From Sphingomonas glacialis (GTDB lineage Bacteria; Pseudomonadota; Alphaproteobacteria; Sphingomonadales; Sphingomonadaceae), in NCBI RefSeq assembly GCF_014653575.1, contig NZ_BNAQ01000003.1:124001-188000 (forward strand): a DNA stretch of 64,000 bases, given 5' to 3'. A program made the translations under genes and the position numbers. Shown in pieces: positions 43,375-58,743 of this stretch. Under the pieces are notes generated by a model, which saw only the letters and a list, made by a program, of their open reading frames with translations, was not told the origin of the DNA and did not search any database. The number at the start of each line of letters is the position of its first letter. The first letter of the stretch is position 1.

Positions 43375-44690
43375 ATCGTCACCTCGCGGCCAATCGCGCC
43401 GGCGCGGCGCGGTGCGTCGATCGAAACAGCGGCGGCAATGAGGAACAACAGCGCCTCCGCGCCGAACACGAGCATGAAGGTCTCGGGCAGCGAGCCGAGC
43501 GTCGCACGCCCGACGTCGACCGCGACCGCACCGATCAGCCCGCCAAGCCCGAACGCGATCGCTTGCGCCGCGCCCCACACGCCCATCCGCAACCCCGCTT
43601 GCGCTTCGCCGTCCGCGCCCGCCAGCGCCATCATCGCGCCGATCGCGGCGACTGCGAACACGCCATTGGCAAAACCGAGCGCAAAGATGTTGGCAAGGAT
43701 CGGCCAGCCCGGCCCGACGCGCGCCGCCAGCGCGAGCCCCGCCAGCGCCAGCGCCGACCCAATACACCCGCCGACGATCCAGCGCTGCAGCGTAGTGCCG
43801 CGCCGCGCATCGAACGCACCGCCGGCAAGCCCAACCACGATCATGCCGAGGAGCACGCCACCATGCTGGATCCCCGAAACCTGAGTCGACTGGCTCGGCG
43901 TCATCCCGAAGCGCAGCCCGGTAAAGGGCTCGAGGATCAAGTCCTGCATCGCGTATGCGAGCATCGACAAGAAGACGAAGCCGGTAAACCCGCGCGCGCG
44001 GCGATCGGCCCACAGCGCCACGAGCGCCGGGCGGAGCGGAACGCGCGCAGCAGGCGTCGCTGGACGCGGTGTCCCGCCCGCAGCTTCGACGCCCCAGATC
44101 GCCACCGTCGCGAGCAGGAAGGCGGCGCTGGCGATGCCGTCGACCACCAGTTGCAACCGCGCGAACGAGAAGGGATCGATGAGCTTGCCCGCCACGCCCG
44201 CCGACACCACGATCCCGACGACCATCATGATCCAGGTGATCGCCGCCGCCGCCGCACGGCGCTCGGGTGCAACGCGCGTGGCGAGGACCGCGAGCAGCGA
44301 CGTCCCCGCCGCCCCGACGCCTGCGCCGATCAGGCTGAAGCCGAGCACCGCGACCGCGATCCCCATCGCGGCCGACTGCGCGACCACTCCGACCGCCGCG
44401 ACCGCGAGCATCGCCCCGCATGCGAGCACCGCCATCCCGCCAATCACCCACGGCGTCCTCCGCCGGCCACTGTCCGAGCGATGCCCCCATAGCGGGCGCG
44501 AGAGCTGCACCGCATAATGCCACGCGACGAGCCCGGCGGGCAGCGCCGCGGGCAAGGCGTATTCGACCACCATCACGCGATTGAGCAGCGACGTCGCCAG
44601 CATCACGATCGCGCCGATCGCGCTTTGCACCAGCCCCAACCGGACGATGCCGACCCAGCCGAGCCCCGCCTGCGATGCCGCGCGCGTCAT
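43371..44690 (-). CDS. pucC: PucC/BCH2-family (ORF428-type) transporter-like assembly protein
   Basis: The 439-residue polytopic protein has 12 predicted helices and the BCH2/PucC signature LLNRVMVVEYALPAALPAGL with WGHRSDSGRRRTPWVIGG. It is located between bchG and bchP, exactly where Rhodobacter has ORF428 of this family. Members (PucC, LhaA, ORF428) assist light-harvesting complex assembly or deliver bacteriochlorophyll to apoproteins. It is related to lhaA at 57232. Start and stop both overlap neighbours by 4 nt (ATGA). The symbol is a family name; the exact role of ORF428 is less well studied. Confidence 0.88.
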   Translation of the reverse strand: MTRAASQAGLGWVGIVRLGLVQSAIGAIVMLATSLLNRVMVVEYALPAALPAGLVAWHYAVQLSRPLWGHRSDSGRRRTPWVIGGMAVLACGAMLAVAAVGVVAQSAAMGIAVAVLGFSLIGAGVGAAGTSLLAVLATRVAPERRAAAAAITWIMMVVGIVVSAGVAGKLIDPFSFARLQLVVDGIASAAFLLATVAIWGVEAAGGTPRPATPAARVPLRPALVALWADRRARGFTGFVFLSMLAYAMQDLILEPFTGLRFGMTPSQSTQVSGIQHGGVLLGMIVVGLAGGAFDARRGTTLQRWIVGGCIGSALALAGLALAARVGPGWPILANIFALGFANGVFAVAAIGAMMALAGADGEAQAGLRMGVWGAAQAIAFGLGGLIGAVAVDVGRATLGSLPETFMLVFGAEALLFLIAAAVSIDAPRRAGAIGREVTI

Positions 44691-45598
44691 AGCCCGAGCA
44701 CTCCACCGAGCCCGAGCGCCGAGGCCAGCATGCCGAGGACATACAGGCTCGTGCCCGTCGCATTGTACCACGGCGTGAAGCGCAGCGGATCGCGCAGCAG
44801 GCGCGTCATCAACGCCAGCTGCCCGACGAGCAAGGCGGTAACGCTCGCCGCGACGAGCGCGTGCTGCCACAGCCCGAGCAGCACGATCACGCCGATTTGC
44901 GGGAGGATCATCACGCTACAGGCGAGCCGCGCCGCACGATCGACGCCGAGCGTCGCCGGCAACGAGCGGATCCCCATCGCGCGATCGCCTTCGACCGCCT
45001 TGAAATCGTTGAGCGTCATGATGCCGAACGCGCCGGCACTGTACAGCAGCAGAATCGCGAGGATCTGCGGCGACGGGAACGCCCCCGCCATCACGGCCGC
45101 GCCGGTAAACCAGGTCAGCCCCTCATAGGTCAGCGCCACCGCGATCGGCCCCCAGACCCCGCTTTGCTTGAGCCGGAACGGCGGCGCGCTGTACGCCCAG
45201 GCGAAGACCAGCGCGAGGCACGTCGCAGCGAACACCCAGCGGTCGGTCGCCGCCGCGACGACAAGCGCCAGCACGGTACCGATGATCGCGATCCACAGAC
45301 CCCATTGGCCGGCGATCCGGCCCGAGGGGATCGGCCGTCCAGGTTCGTTGATCGCGTCGACATGGCGGTCGAACCAGTCGTTGACCGCTTGGCTGGTGCC
45401 GCACACCAGCGGCCCGACAAGCAAGATCCCGGCGATGAGAAACGGCAACCGGCTCGCTACCGGCACGCCCGCCGACGCCACGCCGCAGCCGAACGCCCAG
45501 ATCGGGGGAAACCACGTGATCGGCTTGAGCAGCTCGAGCACGTCGCGGAGCCGCGGAAGCTGCGGAGCAGCGAGCGAAGGAGTCGTCACACGTGCCAT
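44687..45598 (-). CDS. bchG: Bacteriochlorophyll synthase (bacteriochlorophyllide a prenyltransferase)
   Basis: The 303-residue UbiA-superfamily prenyltransferase has about nine helices. The first Asp-rich motif is NDWFDRHVDAINEPGRPIPS (about residues 73-92), and NDFKAVEGDRAMGIRSLP is the second. It esterifies bacteriochlorophyllide a with geranylgeranyl diphosphate; BchP then reduces the tail. It leads the leftward operon bchG-pucC-bchP-tspO-orf. A PpsR-type site lies 30 bp upstream of its start, in the 77-bp gap after ppsR. Confidence 0.95.
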   Translation of the reverse strand: MARVTTPSLAAPQLPRLRDVLELLKPITWFPPIWAFGCGVASAGVPVASRLPFLIAGILLVGPLVCGTSQAVNDWFDRHVDAINEPGRPIPSGRIAGQWGLWIAIIGTVLALVVAAATDRWVFAATCLALVFAWAYSAPPFRLKQSGVWGPIAVALTYEGLTWFTGAAVMAGAFPSPQILAILLLYSAGAFGIMTLNDFKAVEGDRAMGIRSLPATLGVDRAARLACSVMILPQIGVIVLLGLWQHALVAASVTALLVGQLALMTRLLRDPLRFTPWYNATGTSLYVLGMLASALGLGGVLGL

Positions 45599-45627
45599 GC
45601 CGCAAAGCTATGGCGGACATGTTCCAA

Positions 45628-45645
45628 CGTCAAATGGTTTTGACA
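45628..45645. promoter_or_regulatory. PpsR/CrtJ-type operator upstream of bchG
   Basis: CGTCAAATGGTTTTGACA fits the PpsR consensus TGTC-N10-GACA with one substitution (C for the first T). It lies 30 bp upstream of the bchG start. PpsR represses bch, crt and puc genes under oxygen or light in purple bacteria, and ppsR itself is the adjacent gene. Confidence 0.7.
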
Positions 45646-45658
45646 CTCGCTGTGTCAA
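45640..45658. promoter_or_regulatory. Perfect inverted repeat TTGACAC-N5-GTGTCAA between ppsR and bchG
   Basis: TTGACACTCGCTGTGTCAA is a perfect 7-bp inverted repeat with a five-base spacer, sharing its GACA half with the PpsR site at 45628 and continuing into a TGTC half. It lies 17 bp downstream of the ppsR stop region and upstream of bchG. It may be an additional regulator site, an alternatively spaced PpsR site, or a weak transcription end. Confidence 0.5.
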
Positions 45659-45675
45659 GCAGGACTGTCAGTGCG

Positions 45676-47115
45676 TCAATTGTCGCCCGAGACGAGATTG
45701 CCCAATCCGTGCCGGTGGAGCTTGGAATAGAGGCTTTGCCGACTCACCCCGAGGATTTCCGCGGCCGATGCGCGATTGTCCGAGGTATAAGCAAGCGCCG
45801 CCTCGATGCAGAGTCGCTCGATCAAATCAGTCGATTCGCGGACGATATCCTTGAGCGACATCCGCCCGACCAATTCGGTCAGTTGCTCGACCGATCGCGG
45901 CGCGGCGCGCTCCTCGGGCGCTACGCTGCTCAAGCGCCGCGCGACATTGCGGATCGTGAAGCCGTAGCATAGCGAATCGCCTTGCGGCGCGACGACGCCC
46001 GACAGCTCGATCTCTTCCTGCGCGCCGTTCTGACCGCGCAGAATCGTCGCGACGTTGCGGACGGCGGTATGATCACGGATCTGCGCGAGGATCAGGTCGA
46101 GATCGATACCGGGACGCCCGAGCCATGTGCCGAGCGGCGCGCCGATCACGCGCTCGGCCGACGCAACGCCCGCCAGCTCGACGAACGCGGCGTTCGCGAC
46201 GAGGATAGTGAGGTCGGCATCGGTCAGCACGAAGGCGTCGGGCATGTGCTCGATGACATCCTCCACCGCCGCGGCATGCGAGGCGAGCACCGGCTGCGGC
46301 GCAGCAGCGACGATCCGCACGAGCAACAGCGCCGCGCGCCCCTGGCGGAACAGCCGCGCCGAGATTTCCGCATTGCCGTGTTCGCCAGCGAGCCGGACCG
46401 CGATCGACGGGAGATCGTCGGTCGCGCTCGCCGCGCCGAGATGCGCGATGAAGCTGTCCCGATCCTCGGCTGCGACGATCGCCCCGATCGACTGGTCCGC
46501 AAGGGCCCCGTCCGTGACGCCAAGCAGATTGAGCGCCGCCGGATTGCTCTCCCGGATGCGGCGCGTCGCGGCATCGACGATCAGGATCGGCTCGGTGCCG
46601 AGATCGAACAGCATGCGATAGCGCGCCTCGGCCTGACGCAGCTTGATATAGTCGCGTTCGAGCGACTGCTGGGTCTGGAGCAAGCGCTGCTGGAGCGCCG
46701 CCGCCGCGCGCATCTCTCGACCGATCGCGATGATGCTGCCATCGGCACCCGTTTTCATGACGAGATAGCGGATCGGCACGTCGCCGCTGGGCAGGATGTG
46801 ATTGACCTGCCGCCAGCGCGTCGACTCGCCATGTTCGGCGAGCATGTCGATGATCTTCGGCTGGCTTTCCGACGTGACGACATCGTGCCACCGCTGGCCG
46901 ACCCAGTCGCGCACGCCCTGCGCGTCGAGCTCGGCATTGGGAACCGCGATGTCGCGGATCACGCCAGCGGAATCGAGCACCAGCGCGACATCGCCAACCG
47001 AGGCAAGCAAAGACACGGCTGCGTGGGGCGCAAGCGTACGCACCACCGTTTCGGGATCGCAAAAGGCATTGGGTGCAGGATGGGGGGGACGATCGTTCAT
47101 CGCCGAACCGTTCAT
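45676..47115 (-). CDS. ppsR: Photosynthesis gene repressor PpsR/CrtJ
   Basis: The 479-residue protein has an N-terminal region with a PAS domain (about 35-140), a helical linker with a Q-rich coil (about 138-165), PAS domains at about 165-265 and 285-390, and a C-terminal Fis-type HTH (about 430-472; RASAAEILGVSRQSLYSKLH). It binds TGTC-N10-GACA sites and represses bch/crt/light-harvesting genes in response to oxygen and light. Cysteines occur only at 19, 383 and 436; Cys436 in the HTH region matches the redox cysteine of PpsR/CrtJ, but I see no cysteine in the PAS1-PAS2 linker. It is cotranscribed with ppaA (55-bp gap). Confidence 0.95.
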   Translation of the reverse strand: MNGSAMNDRPPHPAPNAFCDPETVVRTLAPHAAVSLLASVGDVALVLDSAGVIRDIAVPNAELDAQGVRDWVGQRWHDVVTSESQPKIIDMLAEHGESTRWRQVNHILPSGDVPIRYLVMKTGADGSIIAIGREMRAAAALQQRLLQTQQSLERDYIKLRQAEARYRMLFDLGTEPILIVDAATRRIRESNPAALNLLGVTDGALADQSIGAIVAAEDRDSFIAHLGAASATDDLPSIAVRLAGEHGNAEISARLFRQGRAALLLVRIVAAAPQPVLASHAAAVEDVIEHMPDAFVLTDADLTILVANAAFVELAGVASAERVIGAPLGTWLGRPGIDLDLILAQIRDHTAVRNVATILRGQNGAQEEIELSGVVAPQGDSLCYGFTIRNVARRLSSVAPEERAAPRSVEQLTELVGRMSLKDIVRESTDLIERLCIEAALAYTSDNRASAAEILGVSRQSLYSKLHRHGLGNLVSGDN

Positions 47116-47135
47116 ACTCCTGAAGTCCTTCGTCC

Positions 47136-47155
47136 CGCGGGGTGCCTGCCCCGCG
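47136..47155. other. GC stem-loop in ppaA-ppsR gap
   Basis: CGCGGGG-tgcctg-CCCCGCG is a perfect 7-bp stem 20 bp upstream of the ppsR start. No T-run follows in the leftward direction, so partial attenuation or mRNA processing between the antirepressor and repressor genes is more likely than full termination. Confidence 0.45.
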
Positions 47156-47170
47156 CGACCCGAAATTAGA

Positions 47171-48127
47171 TCAGCCCGTCATCGACGCAACAGCCTCCCG
47201 TGCCACCGCATCGACCAGCTCGCCAGCGACGCGAACCGCCGCACGCGCGTCGGGTGCCGTCCCGTCGGCACCGACCGCGGCGGCGCGGCTGGCATCAAGG
47301 GCAAACACTCGTCCGCCGACCATCACGCAAATCCGCGGATTACAAGACGCCGCACGGATAGCGCGCACGATCGAAGGCAAGGGCGCGATATGGCAGTCAC
47401 ACGTGATCGTCAATCCGACCAGGTCGAACCAAGTGTCGCGAACGCGCTCGAGCAATTGCGCCGTTGTCGCTTCGGCGATGCGATCGGTCATCCAGCCGTT
47501 GGCGCAGAACAGCTCGTCGATGACGACGGTGCCGAAGCTGTGCTGATCGCCCTCGAGCGACGCGAACAGCGCGCGCCGTGCGAGATGCGGGATATGGCCA
47601 TCGGGGGTGGTACGCCCGAAGACTTCGTGGACAACCTCCTGCAGCCGCCACAAGCCCATCGTCACATCGACGAAATCGCAGCGATCCTCTTCCCAGAACT
47701 GCCCGAGCATCCGCGCCGCGGGCGCAAGCAGATCGACCAGCAGCGTCTCGCGCGACACGCCGCGGGCCAGCAGCGCCTCGACATGCGCGAGCAGTTCGTC
47801 GGCCTCGACTTGCAGCGCGAGCGGCGCGAACGCCGCGACCTCGGTCTCGGCGATCCGATCGCTGTGCATGCCCTCGGCCGCGGCAATCGGCGCGGCGTGC
47901 GCAACGAGCAGGCGGGGGATGATCTCGCATTCGATCAAGTGATTTAGCGCGCGCGCCTTGTCCGCCGGAGGCGCGGGCTGCGTGGTATCGCGCCTTTCGG
48001 GCGTAGATCGATCGCGCAAGCGACTTAACCGCGCACGACCGCGCTGCACGAACTCTTCGAACCTGAGCACCGAAGCCACCCCGACTCTCCCGGTCTGGTT
48101 GATCACGCGACGTACGTCGGCGGCCAT
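47171..48127 (-). CDS. ppaA: PpaA/AerR-type cobalamin-binding antirepressor
   Basis: The protein is about 318 residues. The C-terminal two-thirds form a B12-binding-like SCHIC domain, as in PpaA/AerR/AppA: WEEDRCDFVDVTMGLWRLQE and SLEGDQHSFGTVVIDELF, with the histidine expected near the cobalamin. AerR-type proteins bind B12 and interact with CrtJ/PpsR to tune pigment gene expression to light. Its place directly upstream of ppsR, divergent from bchF across tandem PpsR sites, agrees. ATG 48127 is used; GTG 48184 is also in frame, and neither has a strong ribosome-binding site. Confidence 0.9.
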   Translation of the reverse strand: MAADVRRVINQTGRVGVASVLRFEEFVQRGRARLSRLRDRSTPERRDTTQPAPPADKARALNHLIECEIIPRLLVAHAAPIAAAEGMHSDRIAETEVAAFAPLALQVEADELLAHVEALLARGVSRETLLVDLLAPAARMLGQFWEEDRCDFVDVTMGLWRLQEVVHEVFGRTTPDGHIPHLARRALFASLEGDQHSFGTVVIDELFCANGWMTDRIAEATTAQLLERVRDTWFDLVGLTITCDCHIAPLPSIVRAIRAASCNPRICVMVGGRVFALDASRAAAVGADGTAPDARAAVRVAGELVDAVAREAVASMTG

Positions 48128-48208
48128 GTTTGGCTGGTCCGGCGACTCGCAACCTATGCCTCTCGGAAGTCCATGACAACGCACTATCGATGCGGCACCG
48201 CACCATTA

Positions 48209-48242
48209 TGTCATAATTATTGGACGTCAATTTATATTGACA
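48209..48242. promoter_or_regulatory. Tandem overlapping PpsR operators, ppaA/bchF divergent promoter
   Basis: Two PpsR-like boxes overlap by two bases: TGTCATAATTATTGGACG (48209-48226) and CGTCAATTTATATTGACA (48225-48242). Both fit TGTC-N10-GACA with one substitution each, at the shared centre. The AT-rich spacers stand out in this GC-rich DNA. They lie 50 bp before bchF and about 80 bp before ppaA, so one repressor could control both directions. Confidence 0.8.
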
Positions 48243-48248
48243 CTCTGA

Positions 48249-50102
<1,854 letters not shown>

Positions 50103-50142
50103 CGTCGGTGTCCGCGTCCGCTCCGCTCGACCGGGGGCTGCC

Positions 50143-51787
50143 ATGCAGCTGACCGTCTGGACCTACGAAGGCCCGCCGCATGTCGGCGCGATGCGGATCG
50201 CGACCGCGATGGAGGGCGTCCACTACGTGCTCCACGCGCCGCAGGGCGACACCTATGCCGACCTGCTGTTCACGATGATCGAACGCCGCGGCAAGCGCCC
50301 GCCGGTCACCTACACGACCTTCCAGGCGCGCGATCTCGGCAAGGATACCGCGGCGCTGTTCCAGACCGCGGTGCGCGAGGCGATCGATCGCTTCGCGCCG
50401 CAGGCACTGCTCGTCGGCGCGTCGTGCACCGCCGAGCTGATCCAGGACGATCCGGCCGGGCTCGCCTCGGCGCTGCGGCTGCCGATCCCGGTGATCGCGC
50501 TCGAGCTGCCGAGCTATCAGCGCAAGGAGAATTGGGGCGCGGCCGAAACCTTCTACCAGCTGGTCCGCGCTTTGTGTCCGTCGGCAAAGGCCGAGGCCCA
50601 GCCGCGCAGGGATGGCCCACACACGCCGAGCGCCAACATCCTCGGCCCGACCGCACTCGGCTTTCGCCACCGCGACGACGTCGTCGAGATCACCCGGCTC
50701 CTCGGGACGCTCGGCATTGCCGTCAACGTCGTCGCCCCGCTCGGCGCGACGCCGGCCGACCTCGCCCGGATCCCCGACGCCGATTTCAACATCAGCCTGT
50801 ATCCCGAGATCGCCGACACCGCGTGCCGCTGGCTCGAGCGCACGCATGGTCAGAAGACCGTCCGCACCGTGCCGATCGGCTACGGCGCAACGCGCGACTT
50901 CATCGCCGAAGTCGCTGCGCTTGCCGGCGTAGATCCGACCGCCGCACTTGATACGTCGCGGCTGCCATGGTGGAGCCGCTCGGTCGATTCGACCTATCTC
51001 ACGGGCAAGCGCGTCTTCATCTTCGGCGATGCAACGCACGCCGTCGCAGCAGCGCGCGTCGCGCGTGATGAGTTCGGCTTCGAAGTGGTCGGCCTCGGCT
51101 GCTACAATCGCGAGTTCGCTCGGGAAATCCGCACCGCCGCTCAGCTGTACGGGCTCGAGCCGCTGATCACCGACGACTATCTCGAAGTCGAGGACGCGAT
51201 CGCCAAGCTCCAGCCCGAGCTCGTGCTCGGCACGCAGATGGAGCGCCACATCGCCAAGCGGCTGCGCATCCCGTGCGCGGTGATCTCGGCGCCGGTCCAC
51301 GTCCAGGATTTTCCCGCGCGCTACTCGCCGCAAATGGGGTTCGAGGGTGCGAACGTGCTGTTCGACACCTGGGTCCACCCGCTGGTGATGGGGCTCGAGG
51401 AACATCTGCTGACGATGTTCCGCGACGATTTCGAGTTTTCAGACCACGCGGGGGCGAGCCACCTGGGGCATGGCGCCGCTCCAATCTTCCCCCGCGAACC
51501 GCAGGAGGCGGCCCCTACGCCGTCAGCGAATGGTGGCGGGGAAGCGACAGCAGGTGTCGCGCCCGCCCCCCTCCACCCCTTGGCTGAAGGCGCCGAGCTG
51601 TCCCCCGCCCCCGCCCCCGCCGAACCAGGGAAGGATCAGGAGGGCTGGTCCGCCGAGGCCGAGCGCGAGCTGCTGAAGATCCCGTTCTTCGTCCGCGGCA
51701 AGGCGCGCCGCAACACCGAGCGCTATGCCACCGAGCACGGCATCGCCGCGATCACGCTCGACACGCTCTATGACGCAAAGGCGCATT

Positions 51788-51798
<11 letters not shown>
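50143..51798 (+). CDS. bchB: Dark-operative protochlorophyllide reductase subunit B
   Basis: The 551-residue subunit begins [20 protein letters not shown]. Asp36 (in [10 protein letters not shown]), the unusual fourth ligand of the NB cluster, is present, as is the cluster Cys in [15 protein letters not shown]-terminal domain (about 500-551; [20 protein letters not shown]) follows an Ala/Pro/Gly-rich linker of about 60 residues (about 440-500). Total length slightly exceeds the common 510-530 because of this linker, whose DNA contains a 12-mer of the dispersed repeat found at 13189. The stop overlaps the bchH start by 11 nt. Confidence 0.96.
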
Positions 51799-56409
<4,611 letters not shown>

Positions 56410-56428
56410 TGCGCTCCTCCGCCTGCTC

Positions 56429-56531
56429 CCTCACCGTCATCGCCGCGCAGGCGGAGATCCATACGGGCGAACGTCTCCTGTCGCTTGCGGGCGTTGCTGC
56501 AATGGATTCCCGCCTTCGCGGGAATGACAGC
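56429..56531. repeat. Intergenic repeat in bchL-bchM gap
   Basis: The left part CCTCACCGTCATCGCCGCGC (AGGCGGAGATCCAT follows) is mirrored imperfectly by the right part (ATGGATTCCCGCCTTCGCGG, ending GAATGAC). Elements with the core ATGGATTCCCGCCTTCGCGG are common and dispersed in many proteobacterial genomes. This one interrupts an otherwise overlapping operon and might act on mRNA stability between bchL and bchM. Confidence 0.75.
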
Positions 56532-56548
56532 GGTGTGAGGCACGCGCG

Positions 56549-57235
56549 ATGAGCACGGCGAGCTACACCCACTTCCGCGGCAATCTCGAAACCTATTTCG
56601 ATCGCACCGCAGCCAAGGCGTGGGAGCAGCTCACGTCGGACGCACCGGTCAGCGGGATCCGCGCGACGGTGCGCGCCGGGCGCACCGCGATGCGCGACAC
56701 GCTGCTGTCGTGGCTTCCCGCCGACATGACGGGCCTGCGCCTGCTCGATGCCGGCTGCGGCACCGGCGCACTCGCGGTGGCGGCGGCCGAGCGCGGCGCG
56801 CAAGTGGTGGCGATCGACGTCGCGGGCAGCCTCGTCCAGATCGCACGCGACCGCGCACCGGCGCATCTGGCGATCGACTGGCGCGTCGGCGATCTGCTCG
56901 ATCCCGCGCTCGGGCATTTCGACCATGTCGTCGCGATGGACTCGCTGATCCACTACCGCGCGTTCGATATCGTCGCGGTGCTGCAACAGCTCGCCGAGCG
57001 CGCGCACGGCTCGATCGTCTTCACCTTCGCGCCGCAAACGCCGCTGTTGATGGCGATGCTCGGCATGGGACGGCTGTTCCCGCGCAGCGACCGCTCGCCC
57101 GCGATCCTGCCGGTGCGCGATCGCTTGCTCCGCACGCTCATCACCAACGCGGTCCCGACGAGCCGGATCGGGCGCGACCGGCGCATCTCGGCGAGCTTCT
57201 ATACCAGCCATGCGCTCGAGCTGGTGACGGCGTGA
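56549..57235 (+). CDS. bchM: Magnesium-protoporphyrin O-methyltransferase
   Basis: The 228-residue SAM-dependent methyltransferase has motif I LRLLDAGCGTGALAVAAAERG (about residues 63-83) and the BchM segment FDHVVAMDSLIHYRAFD. It methylates the C13 propionate of Mg-protoporphyrin IX, producing the substrate for AcsF. The start ATG has a GAGG about 10 bases upstream, and the stop overlaps the GTG of lhaA. It is positioned after bchL as in other aerobic phototrophs. Confidence 0.95.
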   Translation: MSTASYTHFRGNLETYFDRTAAKAWEQLTSDAPVSGIRATVRAGRTAMRDTLLSWLPADMTGLRLLDAGCGTGALAVAAAERGAQVVAIDVAGSLVQIARDRAPAHLAIDWRVGDLLDPALGHFDHVVAMDSLIHYRAFDIVAVLQQLAERAHGSIVFTFAPQTPLLMAMLGMGRLFPRSDRSPAILPVRDRLLRTLITNAVPTSRIGRDRRISASFYTSHALELVTA

Positions 57236-58725
57236 GCGACCTCTCCGCCTTGAAAGCCTCGCTCGCACCGCGCGCAGCGGCGGAGCCCGGACGACTCGCG
57301 ACGGTGCGGAGCGGCGCGTTCTGGGGACGGCTCGGCACGCGCTTCCTGCCCTTTGCCGATGCCGCCACCACCGAGCTCCCGCTCGGACGGCTGCTGCGGC
57401 TGTCGCTGTTCCAAGTCTCGGTCGGGATGGCGGCGGTGTTGCTCACGGGCACGCTCAACCGCGTGATGATCGTCGAGCTCGGCATGGCGTCATGGGCGGT
57501 CGCGGCGATGGTGTCGCTGCCCTTGCTGTTCGCACCGCTTCGCGCGCTGATCGGCTTCAAATCGGACCGTCACCAGTCGATCCTCGGCTGGAAGCGCGTT
57601 CCCTATATCTGGTTCGGCACGCTGCTCCAGTTCGGCGGCTTTGCGCTGCTGCCCTTTGCTTTGCTGGTGATGACGGGGCTCGGGCACGGCCCGACGATCG
57701 TCGGACAGATCGGCGCAGGGATCGCCTTCCTGATGGTCGGCGCGGGGATGCACACGACGCAGACCGCCGGCCTCGCGCTCGCGACCGATCTTGCGCCAGC
57801 CGAAAGCCGGCCGCGCGTCGTCGCGTTGCTCTATGTCATGCTGCTGCTCGGAATGATGGTCAGCGCGATCGTGATCGGCCGGCTGCTCGACCATTTCACC
57901 CCGACGCATCTCGTCCAGATCGTTCAGGGCGCAGCGGTGCTGACCGTCGTGCTCAACATCACCGCCTTGTGGAAGCAGGAAGCGCGGCGTCGTGGCGGCA
58001 CCGCACCCGAGGAAAACTCCGCCCCCTTCCGCGAGATCTGGGCGCTGTTCATCGCGCGCCCGCGCACGCTGCGGCTGCTGGTCGCAACCGGGCTGGGATC
58101 GGCCGCCTTCTCGATGCAGGACGTGCTGCTCGAACCCTATGGCGGGCAGATCCTCGGCCTGTCGGTCGGCGCGACGACGTCGCTCACCGCTTTGTGGGCG
58201 GTCGGCATGCTCAGTGGTTTCGCGCTCGCCGCGCGCAGCCTGGCGGATGGTGGCGAACCACACCGCCTCGCGGGCTTCGGCGGCGTCGCGGGGATCGCGG
58301 CGTTCCTCTGCGTGATCTTTGCAGCGCCGCTGCACGCGAGCGCTTTGCTGGCGATCGGCGCCACGATCATCGGCTTTGGCGGTGGCCTGTTCTCGGTCGG
58401 TACGCTGACTGCGGCGATGGCGATCTCCGACAGCGCAGAGCTCGACGGTCGCAACGGCCTTGCGCTCGGTGCGTGGGGTGCGGTGCAGGCGACCTGCGCG
58501 GGTGCGGCGATCGCCATCGGCGCGATCGTCCGCGACGTGACCAGCGCCGCTGCGACCGCGCGCGACCTCGGCCCGACGCTCGCCGATCCGGCGACCGGCT
58601 ACGGCGTCGTCTACGGCGTCGAGATCATCCTGCTGCTCGCCACGCTCGTCGTGCTCGGGCCGCTCGTCCGCCCGGTCGCACCCTCGCAGACCATTCGCTT
58701 CGGCCTGGCCGAATTTCCGGCTTGA
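57232..58725 (+). CDS. lhaA: Light-harvesting 1 assembly protein LhaA (BCH2/PucC family)
   Basis: The 497-residue, 12-helix membrane protein has the family signature GTLNRVMIVELGMASWAVAA, SDRHQSILGWKRVPYIWFGT and the helix LEPYGGQILGLSVG. LhaA assists LH1 assembly around the reaction centre. It lies between bchM and puhA, its normal place in purple bacteria. GTG 57232 overlaps the bchM stop (GTGA). It is a paralogue of the 43371 gene, and the two should not be confused: this one has the longer N-terminal cytoplasmic extension. Confidence 0.94.
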   Translation: MSDLSALKASLAPRAAAEPGRLATVRSGAFWGRLGTRFLPFADAATTELPLGRLLRLSLFQVSVGMAAVLLTGTLNRVMIVELGMASWAVAAMVSLPLLFAPLRALIGFKSDRHQSILGWKRVPYIWFGTLLQFGGFALLPFALLVMTGLGHGPTIVGQIGAGIAFLMVGAGMHTTQTAGLALATDLAPAESRPRVVALLYVMLLLGMMVSAIVIGRLLDHFTPTHLVQIVQGAAVLTVVLNITALWKQEARRRGGTAPEENSAPFREIWALFIARPRTLRLLVATGLGSAAFSMQDVLLEPYGGQILGLSVGATTSLTALWAVGMLSGFALAARSLADGGEPHRLAGFGGVAGIAAFLCVIFAAPLHASALLAIGATIIGFGGGLFSVGTLTAAMAISDSAELDGRNGLALGAWGAVQATCAGAAIAIGAIVRDVTSAAATARDLGPTLADPATGYGVVYGVEIILLLATLVVLGPLVRPVAPSQTIRFGLAEFPA

Positions 58726-58743
58726 ACCCAGGGGAGACCGCCC

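Noticed and set aside
43371..44690. General drug-efflux MFS transporter
   Set aside because: Position between bchG and bchP and the LLNRVMVVEY signature identify the BCH2/PucC family.
56429..56531. Small protein gene between bchL and bchM
   Set aside because: The short open frames here consist of a dispersed intergenic repeat with palindromic arms, and none has a convincing start.
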